The translations under genes were made by a program, and so were the position numbers. Of a DNA stretch of 64,000 bases, positions 34,801 through 45,870 are shown piece after piece. The notes below the pieces were generated by a model that was not told the DNA's origin, did not search any database, and saw nothing but the letters and a program-made list of their open reading frames with translations. Numbering within the stretch: position 1 is the first letter of the stretch; every line of letters starts with the position of its first letter. Source of the DNA: Setomelanomma holmii (Eukaryota > Ascomycota > Dothideomycetes > Pleosporales > Phaeosphaeriaceae); NCBI GenBank assembly GCA_010015745.1, contig ML978235.1:91644-155643 (forward strand). Reading direction: 5' to 3'.

Positions 34801-36340
34801 TCGCACTCACAGCATTTGCCTGAAAGAGAACACAATGGACGACGATAATGGCAGGGAGTATAATCTGCCTTCCTTGGAAAGGGGCTATGTAGTGCCAAGT
34901 GTTCTTAAGCAGTTCTACAAAGGAGCTCAGCAGTCACTCACGATTGTGCGCGATGACCTATGCAAGATTGCGAAGGTGGATCCTCCGCCCGACCCGATGC
35001 AAGATCTGTCTCTCAGTGCTCCTTATGTTTGCGGCTGGTTGATGCGGAGGTTGCTCGTAAAGCCACTCGAGGAGCAGTTGACCATAGGTGAGATGTACCG
35101 GGATTACCTATCCACAATCGTAAGTTCACCACTCTAGTTCATGTCAAAATTGTAGATAGCTAACATCACGAAGCAATTCCAAGTCAATCATCGACCCGGA
35201 AAGCGGCTCATACGGTCCATCAATCTGCTCCAAGAGGAGCTGCAGGCACTCATTCAGGTAAACACATGGCAGACTAAGCTCATCGAGAACTACACGCGTG
35301 TTGTCGATGACGCTACATGCGAGAAGGACGTGCCCCATCGTCGAGCGATGTTTCCATTCGAGCGTATGCTTCTACGCTCGTGTCTCGACAATCTTGAGCT
35401 TCATCTCGAGGACTATCGAGAGCTAAGTCGCCGATGCAACCCACTCTCCGATCGCACGAAACAGAGTTTGGAGATCAACGAAGAAGACCACGGAAAGGCC
35501 ATCATGGTGTTCACTATCGTCACCATTATTTTTCTGCCACTGTCATTCGTCACTTCATACTTGGGCATGAATACGATTGATATCCGCGACATGGGAAGTG
35601 GTCAGTCATTGTTCTGGACAATCGCAATTCCCCTTACTGCTGTTACCATGGGAGCAGCGATGTTCATTGGTTACAACGGTGATGATTTGCGAGATAAGTT
35701 ATCGGCGATTCTCCACCCGAAGAAAACAGCTGGCACAACTGGGCACAAACAGGGAGCATCGCGCCTCAACTCGACCGAGAACGTGGACTCTGCCGATGTC
35801 GCGGATAATGCCGAATATGCAAGCCCACTGCCCGAGTACGGTTTGGAGGATTGGGGTTACAAAAACGACTGGTTCGTTACCGAAGAAGTCAACATGGACA
35901 TGCCACAAACCCGCACGAAGCTGCTAGCGGCAGCTCCGGAACAGGAGATAGCGTATGACATGCCAGATTCGCGCCCATTCCCGCCGCCACCTCGACTTCG
36001 GAACGACATGTACATGCCTCAGACCAGGCGCGGAAGAGCTCGCTTGAATCAATGGAACTACACAGACGAGTGGAACGCCCCGACCGCGAGACGCGGACCA
36101 AAAATCACGAGACGCTACACCAGTCGCTTGCCCGGAGATTATGAACATGTCTCTGTCCGCCTTCCTGGAGATTACGAACCTGTCCTTCGGACGGGACCAC
36201 GAGTCGAAGTCTACAACACTCAAGGCAACGATGAATACGATAATGCGCAAGGCTATACTTGGCATAAGGAGCGCAAAGGGCGACGCCATGCTCGATCCGA
36301 GGGTTTCGGACTTCCTGACTCACGATCTCGACAACGATGA
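31889..36340 (+). CDS. Large protein with N-terminal ubiquitin-like and C-terminal CorA-type membrane domain
   Basis: Exons 31889-32119, 32183-35119 and 35156-36340 give about 1450 residues. The first 150 residues contain a fungal ubiquitin-like domain (MAKMLIEEIYRSKYDDYAVQI, then ILPSVWSAIVRPSMTIRMVL, each shown in part) after the CRTFE start. A long soluble region follows, then a CorA-like C terminus: helix 1 at about 1170-1192 (KAIMVFTIVTIIFLPLSFVT) ending in the signature GMN (1193-1195), and helix 2 at about 1205-1227 (WTIAIPLTAVTMGAAMFIG). A 220-residue charged Arg/Pro-rich tail ends it, with the short duplication LPGDYEHVSVRLPGDYEPV. CorA proteins conduct Mg2+; transport here is inference, since many fungal relatives are uncharacterised. 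The second intron is only 36 bases, but without it the frame meets TAG at 35135. The first intron is 63 bases with a GCTAAC branch site. Confidence 0.85.
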
Positions 36341-36548
36341 CTGAAATTGGTTACAGGAGATATCATACCACATAAATAGTCTCGGGCCGGAACATTGGTT
36401 GGACCACTGGCCCGATGCTCGTAGCCATCTAGATAGTCGTACAATTACATGCACATCTCACGCCATGATATGTCACGTTGTAGCTCTGGTGACCCATTGC
36501 AGTGATAAATACAAATACTCCAGTTGGGCCTACCACCACACGCGCTGC
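36341..36548. other. Convergent gap between CorA-like gene and phytochrome pseudogene
   Basis: About 210 bases between two convergent genes. Only 3' flanking sequence; nothing recognised. Confidence 0.35.
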
Positions 36549-39500
36549 CTATTCGAACCATCCACCACGTGCGAAACCCCTGAGTGCACTTTTCGCCCAC
36601 ACTCTTGCCTCCCGAATCAGTACGCCTTCCAGTATCACGTACAAGCGCTCGAAGTCTATAGGCTTCGAGAGCCAGCCGTCAAAGTCAACAGCGGCCAGTG
36701 ACTCTTGTGTGTATTGGTTTAGGCTAGCAGACGGCGAATATGGGTATACGATCAAGAATTCGAGGCTGCGGTGTGCCTCTGGTAAAATTGGGTAACGTGG
36801 AAGGTGGCGCGAGCGAGCTTTGCCGCAACGCGGGATCGGACGTCGGTAGTGATAGTGGCAAGGTGAAGTAGTCCTTGTTATCGGACTGTGATCTGCGCCA
36901 GGATTCATTTGCGGCGGTGACATTGGACCGAATGTGAGGTGCGAGCTAGCTTTGTCAAAGCCTGGAGGTAAGTGACGGAAGGTTTTGGCAGGTATTAGTG
37001 TGCTTTCTAGATCGCGGATCATATGTGTTGATTGGATCCCATCAACCAGAGGCATCTTCGTTCAGGATTAGCATACGACTTCATACATAGGACGAGCTCA
37101 ACACACATTGATGTCCATGAGGATGAAGTGCATGGAATCGTACTGCCTTTGGCAGGTCTCGAAGCACTCTTGTCCATCCAGACTGGTTTTCATATCGTGG
37201 CCCATCTTCTCGAGTCGGCGTTTGAGGATCTATAGGTTGACGGGGTTGTCATCCGCTACCAATACGGCAAGCTTTTCAATTTGCGGTGGAACAGGTGGCT
37301 TCTTCATCATATCACTAAGCGGCACCATCGTTGAGTTTACTTTAGAGTATCTATTCGGATCTGTGTATGCTTGAGATCTCCCTTCCTGCTCTGTAACTGT
37401 ATCGTTGGAGGAGCAAGAGGCTGCGGTGGTACGGGTCGATAATCTAGCTTCTGCGCCACTCAGACCTTTGCGACGCACGGAAACTTTGCCCTTAGGTGAG
37501 TTAATTAGCGTAGTCAGTCCTGACTGTTGAGTGGTGGAGTCTTCTTTGGCAAGTTGCAGAGGCACATCGAGCGCGAATGTCGATCCTTAGCCAAGCATCG
37601 ATTTGCCTCGGATTTGACCTCCGCACTGTCTGATGTATCTCCCTACCAGGGCCAAGCCCATTCCCAATCTAGCTTCCGCTTTGGGGGCAGCAGACCCTTC
37701 CGTCACTCCACGCATTGTACGTTCGTTCAAAACAATATCCTCGTCCGGTACCTATTCGAACTCTTGGAAAATTTTGTCCAGGGCCATCTTCAGACATACC
37801 AATTCCTGTATCTTGCACCGTGACGGTGACGAGATAGTCCTCCTTTGTAGTGGGGCGAGCGTCAACATGAACGTTGACTCCGCCTTGGTCCGTATACCGA
37901 ATTGCGTTGATGACGAGATGAGTTATAGCTTGCTGAAATCTCTGGGGATCGCCACGAAGCCGCAGAGGTAGATTGGTCACCTGGTCAATATTAAAATGCA
38001 GTGTCTTTTTTCTTGCATGCTTTCGAACTGGATCGAATGTGGTCATGACGCTCTCTGTGAGGCAGAAGCTGACGTAGACCACGGGTAAGGAAGCTTGAGA
38101 GCTGCCGTCGGTCAGATGGAGAAGGTCATCGATCACGTAGATGAGAGATTTGGAGGCATTGTGAGACCAAACTTGGCCATTTTAGGGTTTCCTGCCCAGT
38201 GCACCTCTCTAATTTGATTCTTCCTGAGGAACACAATAAAGTCACCAGCGTCATGCGAGAGGGGAATGACGGATAAGCCAGCAATATGAGGAAACTCCGG
38301 CTCAAAGACCAGATCTATGAAGCTCTGAGAGACATTATCGGTCCCATAGATTGTGGTGAAGTTGCAGAAATAGACATATCTCAGTAGCGTTACTGCCTCG
38401 GGATACGACGAGAGCTTTCCAATGGTAAGCGCTTCGCCTTTGACCACTAGGAATCCGAAATCAGGCTGGAATAGATACAGCAGATCATTCGATGACACGG
38501 AGATGCAGAGTTGTGGCAATATATCAATCTGCATTGAGATGAGGGAGTTTCGATATCTTAGCTTTTCTGCGTTGAGAAGCTTGTCAAGACACTTGGAGGC
38601 GCACAGGCCCACCCAGTAACATAACTCACGAACAGGGAACGGGACTCGTAACCTACTCGCACTATATGAGTGGCAGCATATAAGCCCCCAGAGATTGTCC
38701 TTGTAATTAAGGGCGACGCTGATGGTCGATTTGACGCCCATGTTTCCAAGATATTTGTTGCACGCTAGCAGGGCTATCCCTACACTCTCTCGTTGTACAC
38801 GTATATATAGCTTCCCTCGTTCATAGCTACACAATAAACTCAATCCTTCACTCATCCTTCCACATCACACATCCAAGAAAATTTGATGTGAACAGGCGAC
38901 ATGGTGCGAAGGTACGAATGTGACAGGTTCAAAGGTGTTTCCAGGTCTTCGATGTTCCTGCATATCAGCCTGCTCGAGACTGATGTCCTATCGAAGAGAA
39001 TACGCAACCTGTTCAGCTTGTATAGCTCGCGGGCTTATTTGGGGATGTCGCTTACAGGGAAATGAAGACCTCGGTATACGTCTGAGCAAACTTGTGGATT
39101 GAAGAGCTCTGTGACGACGGTGCCGTTGTAGTCCTCATCGAACTGGTAGACCATGGAACGATCGAAGCTGGTCAGCTGTCGAGTGATAGCTATGATAGCG
39201 TCTAGCAGTTCTTGGATTTCGGCCGTCTGCGACAGCCGCTCCCGGATTTAAGACATGACGCTGGCTACTTCCATGGTCTTTCCTTCTTTCTGGAAGGCGT
39301 CGATGGTGTCTCCAGCAATATCAAGAGATTCCAATCGGCTCACAAAGCTGGCCGCAGAGTCGATCAGGTCGGAGTTCAGAGAGTTGTAAGGCGTCGACGC
39401 CAGGTCCCCAGCAAAACCTGGTCGATCCCTAGGTTCATCTCTAATCCAAACTCGCATATCAACAAGTTGTGATCGCCACCGAGGAAATGCATCGCACACC

Positions 39501-40250
39501 AGCATGGAACGATATAACCGACAGGATCCATGAAGCTGATGCTAATGACTTTCGGTTCTGCTAATTATGACGTCGTCTTGTACATTGCGATTACAGACCG
39601 GGCATGGCTTTCGAACACGAGGCGCTAGTGCACCGGGAGAATACGTAGAAAGCTGTCGAGCTGTCAGAGAAAGCGCGGGCTATATTTGTGGAGGGCTTCG
39701 CAATTCTCGCGGACAACACGACAAACGTAACAAGGCGGACCAGGACCTTCCACAACATCTAAACCGGTGATCATCCCGTGCGCCTGGATGGCTCCGGGGG
39801 TATGAATGGCTTCATCTTCGCAGCGCATTATTTGCTTGCGCTTCCCAGAGGCAACACTGTGGCCCTCTTGGTCGCTAAAGGCATATTCGCCCCGTTCCGT
39901 GTACATAAGCTGCGAAGTTGCTGGCGGCGGCGCTTTAAGGATCTCTTCAGCGCGAGAAGGAGGCCTTCTGAATGGTTTAGGTGTCCGTACGTGCGCAGGT
40001 GAGATTTCAGCTGCGGTAGCATCGGAGCCAGTGGAAAGAGGTTTTGACTCGGAGTCGGGAAGCTCAATAAGGACAGCTCGTTGCTCTATGACCTCTGGAG
40101 AGTAAGACCACGATATGAGCGGTCCTCGAATGCGCCTGGGAAGATCAGAATTAGCCTGTAATGGTAAAGCTCACCTGCTCTTTGATGACGCGCCGAGAGA
40201 TGAGGGCTGTCCACAAATATCGTGCCCCTGATAGGATACACGCACTCCAT
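36549..40250 (-). pseudogene. Fungal phytochrome (hybrid histidine kinase), degraded
   Basis: A red/far-red sensor of the FphA type, now broken. In order on the minus strand: ECVYPIRG near the start; the PAS segment RCEDEAIHTPGAIQAHG with the bilin-binding Cys of bacterial and fungal phytochromes; the GAF domain (SFDRSMVYQFDEDYNGTVV, FPVSDIPK); the PHY domain (KYLGNMGVKSTIS, NLWGLICCHSY, DAGDFIVFLRKNQIREVHWAGNP). Then come the second half of the dimerisation helix (SLIYVIDDLLHLTD), the ATPase (QQAITHLVINAIRYTDQGG, VQDTGIGMS) and a receiver (VLVADDNPVN, ILMDIN, MPLVDGIQS, SKPID). Lesions: TAA at 39035-39037 within DIPK-ARELY and at 39248-39250 (both one C-to-T from CAA), TAG at 37230-37232 in the receiver, and a deletion at about 38150-38190. 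The deletion joins the end of PHY to helix 2 and removes the H-box with its phospho-acceptor His. Start and end are approximate. Confidence 0.9.
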
Positions 40251-42437
40251 GTTTACTGGAGTTTCGTCAGACAGACCCGGAAGTGAGATTCCGAGCAGCG
40301 ATAACTGAGGGGCTAGGAAACTCCCTCCAGCCAAGGTGTGGCGCAGGAGAGCTATGGTCGCGCCTCGGCATAGATGAAGAAGTTCTACGAGGGCCCTGAC
40401 TTTCTTGCCTCGCAGTGTGCGCCGAGATCAGCCCACCAGCGACCGTCCCAACACCGAGCGAACAAGTGCAAGCCATGTTGTCCCAAAAATGAGCGCACTC
40501 GATCGGAGCTCTTGACTGAAAATGAATGGAGATGCTCTGTTATGTGAGTGAACCAATTTCACGAGCCTCAACAGCTGCACTTTGCGTTCGATTAGGCGCT
40601 GCATTTTCGCCTGGTCTATGGCAGTGCGACATACGTCTTGCACATCCTGCACAACTGTCGGCCGTCTTCTGGTCGAGGTGCTTGATATACAAACTTCTCT
40701 CTGCTGCTAGCATCTTACGACATCTCGTCGCTCGCGTAGTCTTCGTATACTGGTGCAAAAGCTGCCCTTTACCCTGTTGCAGAACAAATGCATCACCCGT
40801 GCGACTACCCAAACGGCACGCCCCAATATCTTTACTGTTGCATTACTACAATTGGCGGAAGTTTACTTCAAGCTAGCGCCTCGCGCAACTCCTGCACATA
40901 TACAGCCCATCTCAAGCAGTGTGTCAGCACTGTGAGTGCTGGGCTTAATCCGTCCAGATCTCCCTGTGGAAGGTCTTTTTGGACTTTGGCATGCCGATGA
41001 ATCTATTAGCATGTTCAACTCCATGGGACTTAGACATACCGATCAATCTATCAACCATCCATATATCCACATACTGGTAGTCATGTTGCACGATCTGCGC
41101 TTTCCGTCCGAAGTCTTGATCGCCAGCAATTCAAACACCACGTGTGTAGTCATTCATATCAGAGCAATGATCATGAGAAGCAAGCCTTGAGATCTAAATT
41201 CGCCGATAACCTTGAAAGCGGCTGCCATACGCGGAATCGAGCGGTTTGAATCTTTGGTAAAGAAGGTAGCTTATTTTGCATGTTGCAAGCGGCGGTGAGG
41301 ATACAATAGATGTGTTCGCTGTCGCTTCAGCGTACAGAAACGAAGTTGTGACATTGAGGCATGGGTGTCTTCCGATTGGTAGGCAAAGACTCGCCGTCCT
41401 TGATACTTAGCGCAGAACGAAAGTGGAGGACGCAACCGCAGAAGTTCGCTATTCCTCTCCTCTGCCATTTGCACATCGGAAGTATGCAAGACCGCAAGCG
41501 TATGCTCGTAGCGACCATCCGTGAGTGCTTCTCTCAATTATCTCTGGGGCCATCGTTCGGCAATCGCAGCTGTTTGTTGCTATTTTGGTGTTCTGGTTGA
41601 CCTAGAAGGTTGGGAGTCAAAGAGCTGCCAGTAGCGGTGGGCTAAGTGCGAGAAGAAACAATGCTTAATCTGAAAGTGACATCTTCGCGGTGTTTTGGAT
41701 GAGGCGAGCGGTATTCGTGCAGGGCGCGACAAGTTCATGTAACTAGCGGGATGCGAAGAGCATATCTTTGGCGTGTGGACCGTTTACAATTTGTGAAACG
41801 AGTTGCTACCTGTACAGCACCTGTCTTCGATACTCTGGCGACGACCTGGATGGTGGGGTTGAGGAATCGAGCTGTGGTGGTTCTCCATGACGGCGCTTTG
41901 GCGAGCAGCACCCCGATCCCCCACCCCCAAACCAGGAAGCCACGCGCTACTAGTAGCGTGCTTGCCAACGAGCACATTCGGGATGAATCCGCGTTTTCGA
42001 AATAGCTCAGTTTGGCGATATTCATACGAGCCGCTTTATACCTCAAATGCATTGTAGAGTTCCTCACGTTTGTGAAGAACCGTGGAAGTGTGTTGATCTT
42101 TCAGCTTCCTCGAGCGCAAGATTTTGTAGATGCAGAGTGTGCTTTTGTATACACGGCAGGATGAGGTGGGCATGCTCGAACAGTACTCCTCATACTGTCG
42201 TTCGCCCCTACATCACTGGCGTTGGTCCGCTGTGGAGTCTGACTTGCTCTTGTATTTGTAATCACTTGCGCAATATGTGGATTGGAGCGGAACTCCACCA
42301 AGCATTTCTCAGCCTTGCAAGACAGCCTAGCAAAGGCATAAGACATTGATTTAAGAGCAGTATGTTCGCCACTATATCCGAAAACCTCGAGCTTTATTGT
42401 GTTGGGATAGCGACCGAATCCGCAACGTTACCTCAAG
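40251..42437. other. Gene-poor interval upstream of phytochrome pseudogene and MDR gene
   Basis: About 2.2 kb between two divergent loci. Open frames up to 116 codons occur on both strands without recognisable motifs. The part next to 40250 may hold the old 5' exon and promoter of the phytochrome gene; the part next to 42438 the MDR promoter. Confidence 0.4.
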
Positions 42438-43644
42438 ATGTCCTACCCAAAGACTTACCGTGCTTGGCGCCGTAGTATAACTCCGTATCCACTCAACGTG
42501 ATCCAATCAACCGAAACACTGCCCGACAAGCTTGGTGCCGACGACGTCCTCATCAAAATCCACGCGGTTTCTCTGAACTACCGCGATCATGCGATACTAC
42601 AGGAAGGTGGCTACCCGATCCCTGTCGAAGTCGGTGGCGTGTCGGGATCAGATTGCGCTGCTGAGGTCGTCGCCATCGGATCGAGTGTCACCAAATTTGC
42701 AATTGGCAACCATGTCGCACCGACGGTCGATCTGCTGAGCTTGACTGGCAATGAGAGGGACGAGAACTACGTTGCTCTTGGCGGCAACGGACCTGGCACT
42801 TTGAGAGAATACGCTGTCTTCGAGGAGAAGGTCCTGGTGAAGCTGCCAACGTATCTGTCGTGGGAAGAGGTCCGTACATTTAGGATCGAGGGACGTTGGA
42901 GTGGTGTCGCTTATGCTTCTTGACAGGCCTCGACGCTTCCAGGAGTGGGTACCACTGTCTGGAATGTGCTCGATCAATTGAGAAAGCCAACTGAGGATAC
43001 AGCTGCTCTTGTGCAGGGTAAGTAGCCGAATGATGAACATTTGGTCCAGCTTATTGACACTAGACTAGGTACTGGCGGAGTCAGCATCATGGCACTATTG
43101 GTGTGCCTAGCAGCTGGTATCAAACCAATCATTACATCGTCGTCCGACGCGAAAATTGCGAAATTGAAACAACTTAGTCCAGCGGTTCAGGGCATCAACT
43201 ACAAGACTGAGGACGTCAAAGCCCAAGTGCTCCGACTTACGAGCAGCAAAGGCGTGGATTTCGTGCTCAACAATGCTGGAATAAGCTCTCTCCCGGATGA
43301 TCTAGCCATGATTCGAAAGAACGGCAGTATCGCATTGGTAGGGTTCCTAGACGGCTTCACAGCACAATTCCCACCTGAGGTGCTTCTGACTGTACTGCTG
43401 AAAGCTTGCAAAATACAGTAAGTACACCGTCCTGATGCCGAACACAAGTTTGACGCGTGGCTATAGGGGCATACTCGCCGGATCGAGGGTCGACCTTGAA
43501 GAGATCAACGCGTTTCTGGAGGAGAAGAAGGTCGACCTGGCGCCTATCATTGACAAGGTATTTTCATTTGAGGAGACTCCGGATGCAATCCAGTATCTGG
43601 CTTCTGGCAAGCACGTCGGCAAAATCATTGTCAAAGTGTCGTAG
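42438..43644 (+). CDS. MDR-family NAD(P)-dependent alcohol dehydrogenase/quinone oxidoreductase
   Basis: Four exons (42438-42869, 42927-43017, 43069-43417, 43467-43644) join to about 349 residues, standard for zinc-independent medium-chain reductases. Visible marks are the N-terminal GroES-like fold (VLIKIHAVSLNYRDHAILQ, VGGVSGSDCAAEVVAIG, NHVAPTV), LSWEEASTLPG across intron 1, and the nucleotide-binding turn QGTGGVSIMALLVCLAAG across intron 2. IRKNGSIALVGFLDG and the C-terminal PDAIQYLASGKHVGKIIVKV follow. There is no GHE zinc motif or structural four-Cys loop, so it is likely an NADPH-dependent reductase of quinones or enals; the substrate is unknown. Intron 1 uses a slightly unusual GTCCGT donor. 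Cytosolic. Confidence 0.9.
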
Positions 43645-44199
43645 AGAAAGCAGCTTAGTACCTTGAGACAGAATAGCGCGTCTGACCTGGGCTCAGAAAT
43701 CATACGATTGAGATCGATTCGGCTTCTTGATTGATGTTCGGTGTAGTGAGGCTGAGAAGGGACTCGAGACGCGGCGAGAGGGGCAAAACAGCCAACACGC
43801 TAGCGCGATACACAAGCGAGACGCACGGGCCGAGTATCCCTAAACCTTTTTCTTGTGAGTTGCTGTTCTTGTATACACATGCATGAACCATGTTCGTACT
43901 CTTCGTCCAGTCGTGAGGCCTTTCTCAAGATTGATGAACACTAGACGTGCCATATATGGACTTACGACGCAATCTGTCTTACGCAGAGCACCTCACATCG
44001 TCCGTTGTCCACATGTGGGCTTAGCTCACGTGCATCACACCATGGACTTGTCTACGGACACCATTGACCGCGTTCGTATGTCTCTCGCGACAAGATAGAC
44101 GGGTATGACTGACTCATTTCAAAGAGAAGCTCGGTACATCATGACACCCATGCCACACCACCACATTTCATTCAGAAAGAGCACTGGCGTTACCAAAGC
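43645..44199. other. Interval upstream of the AlkB-like gene
   Basis: About 555 bases. It probably contains a short first exon of the AlkB-like gene: the frame of that gene stays open upstream to 44113, and the peptide there (PPHFIQKEHWRYQSM) looks like the usual family N terminus. An ATG at 44043 is a possible true start. I could not fix the splice sites. Confidence 0.45.
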
Positions 44200-45195
44200 A
44201 TGAGAAAGGCCGACCTTGAAAATGATCCGAATGTTTACGATCTCAGTCGACGAGAGGATTTCACTGAAGTACAGAAGGCCGTATGGAGGCCCGCTGGCAG
44301 CATCTCCTCCACACGCATCCAGGCAGCATGCGAAGCTTACGCTGGCGGGCAAGCTCTCGAGACACGCGTTGAAGATGCCCAAATATACGAGAATCGCGAT
44401 TTTCCTGGGCTTTCGGTAGTGTGTGGTCTTCTGCCACCGGAGACGCAAGTCCTGTTCACATCATGTCTGATGCATAGAGACCTGGCAGATCCGAGCCACA
44501 AGATCAATCTGCAAGCGGACTACCAAATACCGTACCCGGAAAAGCCAACATCACAGCCACTACATTTCGATAGCAGCTTCTTCACGCGTGAGCGATCTGC
44601 ACCAGAGGATACTTTGGTACCACATTCTCCCGACAAAATGAAGCCCCTGAACAACGAGCAAGCTTTGTATACGAAGCTGCGATGGCTCACACTCGGCGAG
44701 CAATACGATTGGCCAACGCGTAGTTATGCTAAGCATGCAACACCTTTCCCGGCAGATCTGTCTACATTAGTTACGGGCCTGTTTCCTCATATTCGCCCCG
44801 AGTCTGGAGTGGTTCTCATATACTCGGCGAAAGACTTCATGCCTGTACACCGGGATGTGAGCGAGCAGTGTCAGCGTGCATTGGCTAGCTTCAGCGTGGG
44901 GTGCGATGGCATATTCATTATGGCACGTGGAGATGACGACGGCCAAGGTGAGAACGCGCCACGAACGGTTGCAATTCGAGTCAAGAGCGGCGATTGTGTG
45001 CACCTTACTGGTGAAGCGAGGTGGGCCTGGCATGCTATGGCACGTACTATACCGAGCACATGTCCACCACATCTAGCGAGCTGGCCCGTGGGTACACCTG
45101 GCGCAACGCCGTCGGAAAAGAAAGCCTACAAGAAGTGGACAGGGTACATGGGAACGAAGAGGATCAATGTTAGTTGTCGGCAAGTTTGGGATTGA
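44200..45195 (+). CDS. AlkB-like 2-oxoglutarate/Fe(II) dioxygenase
   Basis: At least 331 residues in one exon. The iron site is visible as PVHRDVSEQ (His217, Asp219) and WHAM (His278), and the 2-oxoglutarate-binding arginines in KRINVSCRQVWD (Arg321, Arg327). RALASFSVGCDGIFIMARGDD and GDCVHLTGEARWAWH are the core strands typical of fungal ALKBH1-type proteins, which demethylate nucleic acids (tRNA or DNA) in nucleus or mitochondria. Which substrate applies here is not shown. The annotated start is the first ATG of the open frame, but conserved family sequence continues upstream (IQKEHWRYQ), so a short 5' exon is very probably missing from this model. Confidence 0.88.
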   Translation: MRKADLENDPNVYDLSRREDFTEVQKAVWRPAGSISSTRIQAACEAYAGGQALETRVEDAQIYENRDFPGLSVVCGLLPPETQVLFTSCLMHRDLADPSHKINLQADYQIPYPEKPTSQPLHFDSSFFTRERSAPEDTLVPHSPDKMKPLNNEQALYTKLRWLTLGEQYDWPTRSYAKHATPFPADLSTLVTGLFPHIRPESGVVLIYSAKDFMPVHRDVSEQCQRALASFSVGCDGIFIMARGDDDGQGENAPRTVAIRVKSGDCVHLTGEARWAWHAMARTIPSTCPPHLASWPVGTPGATPSEKKAYKKWTGYMGTKRINVSCRQVWD

Positions 45196-45870
45196 GTGGT
45201 TCAAGCCATTATCAAAAGGGTCCACAATCCGTCACACTGGAGTCAACGGAAACACGCGTGGTTTGTCCGCTGTCTCGGTTCCCTGAGTTCCACGACGTCA
45301 GATGCCATGGCGCGTCGACGCGGCTAAAGACGCCTGCTACGGTGACATCATCAGCATCCAGCTTCGAAAATATCCATTCGAAGTCCCATACGATCGCCTC
45401 TTAATCTCAGTCCTTTTGATGCGCAATAGTTTCTGGCTCAGTATAGTTTTCCATTCTTAGAATCGCTCAGCTCTCAGCTGAGGCCATTCCTTATGATGCT
45501 CGCTTCCAACTGCCACGCTCCCGTTCCTGGAAGCCACGATAGCGCACGGTGCGCTGCGCTAATATCTCACCGCGTCTGTCAACCAATCAAGCGCTGACAA
45601 AGCATGGTGTCGGTAATGATCGCTTCCCGAACAAGACGGCGCGATCTGCACTCTTTGAACTCCCAACAATGGTGGCACAGACACCCCCAGACATTTGCAG
45701 GATGCCGCAGCAACGCTCCCTGCACCTCCTCTTCGCCCAGTCGTGCCAATTTGGCCCAGTGATAGGGTTATCTGGGGATGCACGACGGATTTAAGAATCT
45801 CTCACGCCCCTTCCGCTGCTAGGCACTGTCTCATCTCTACTTTTCTCAATTGTTGAACAAAGAGGACACC
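45196..45870. other. Interval before the UNC93-like gene
   Basis: 675 bases of 3' flank and promoter. The last 80 bases are C/T-rich before the ATG at 45871. No gene supported. Confidence 0.4.

Noticed and set aside
41735..42067. Minus-strand frame of 110 codons with a hydrophobic stretch
   Set aside because: One hydrophobic run is not enough; no start context, family or splice partner.
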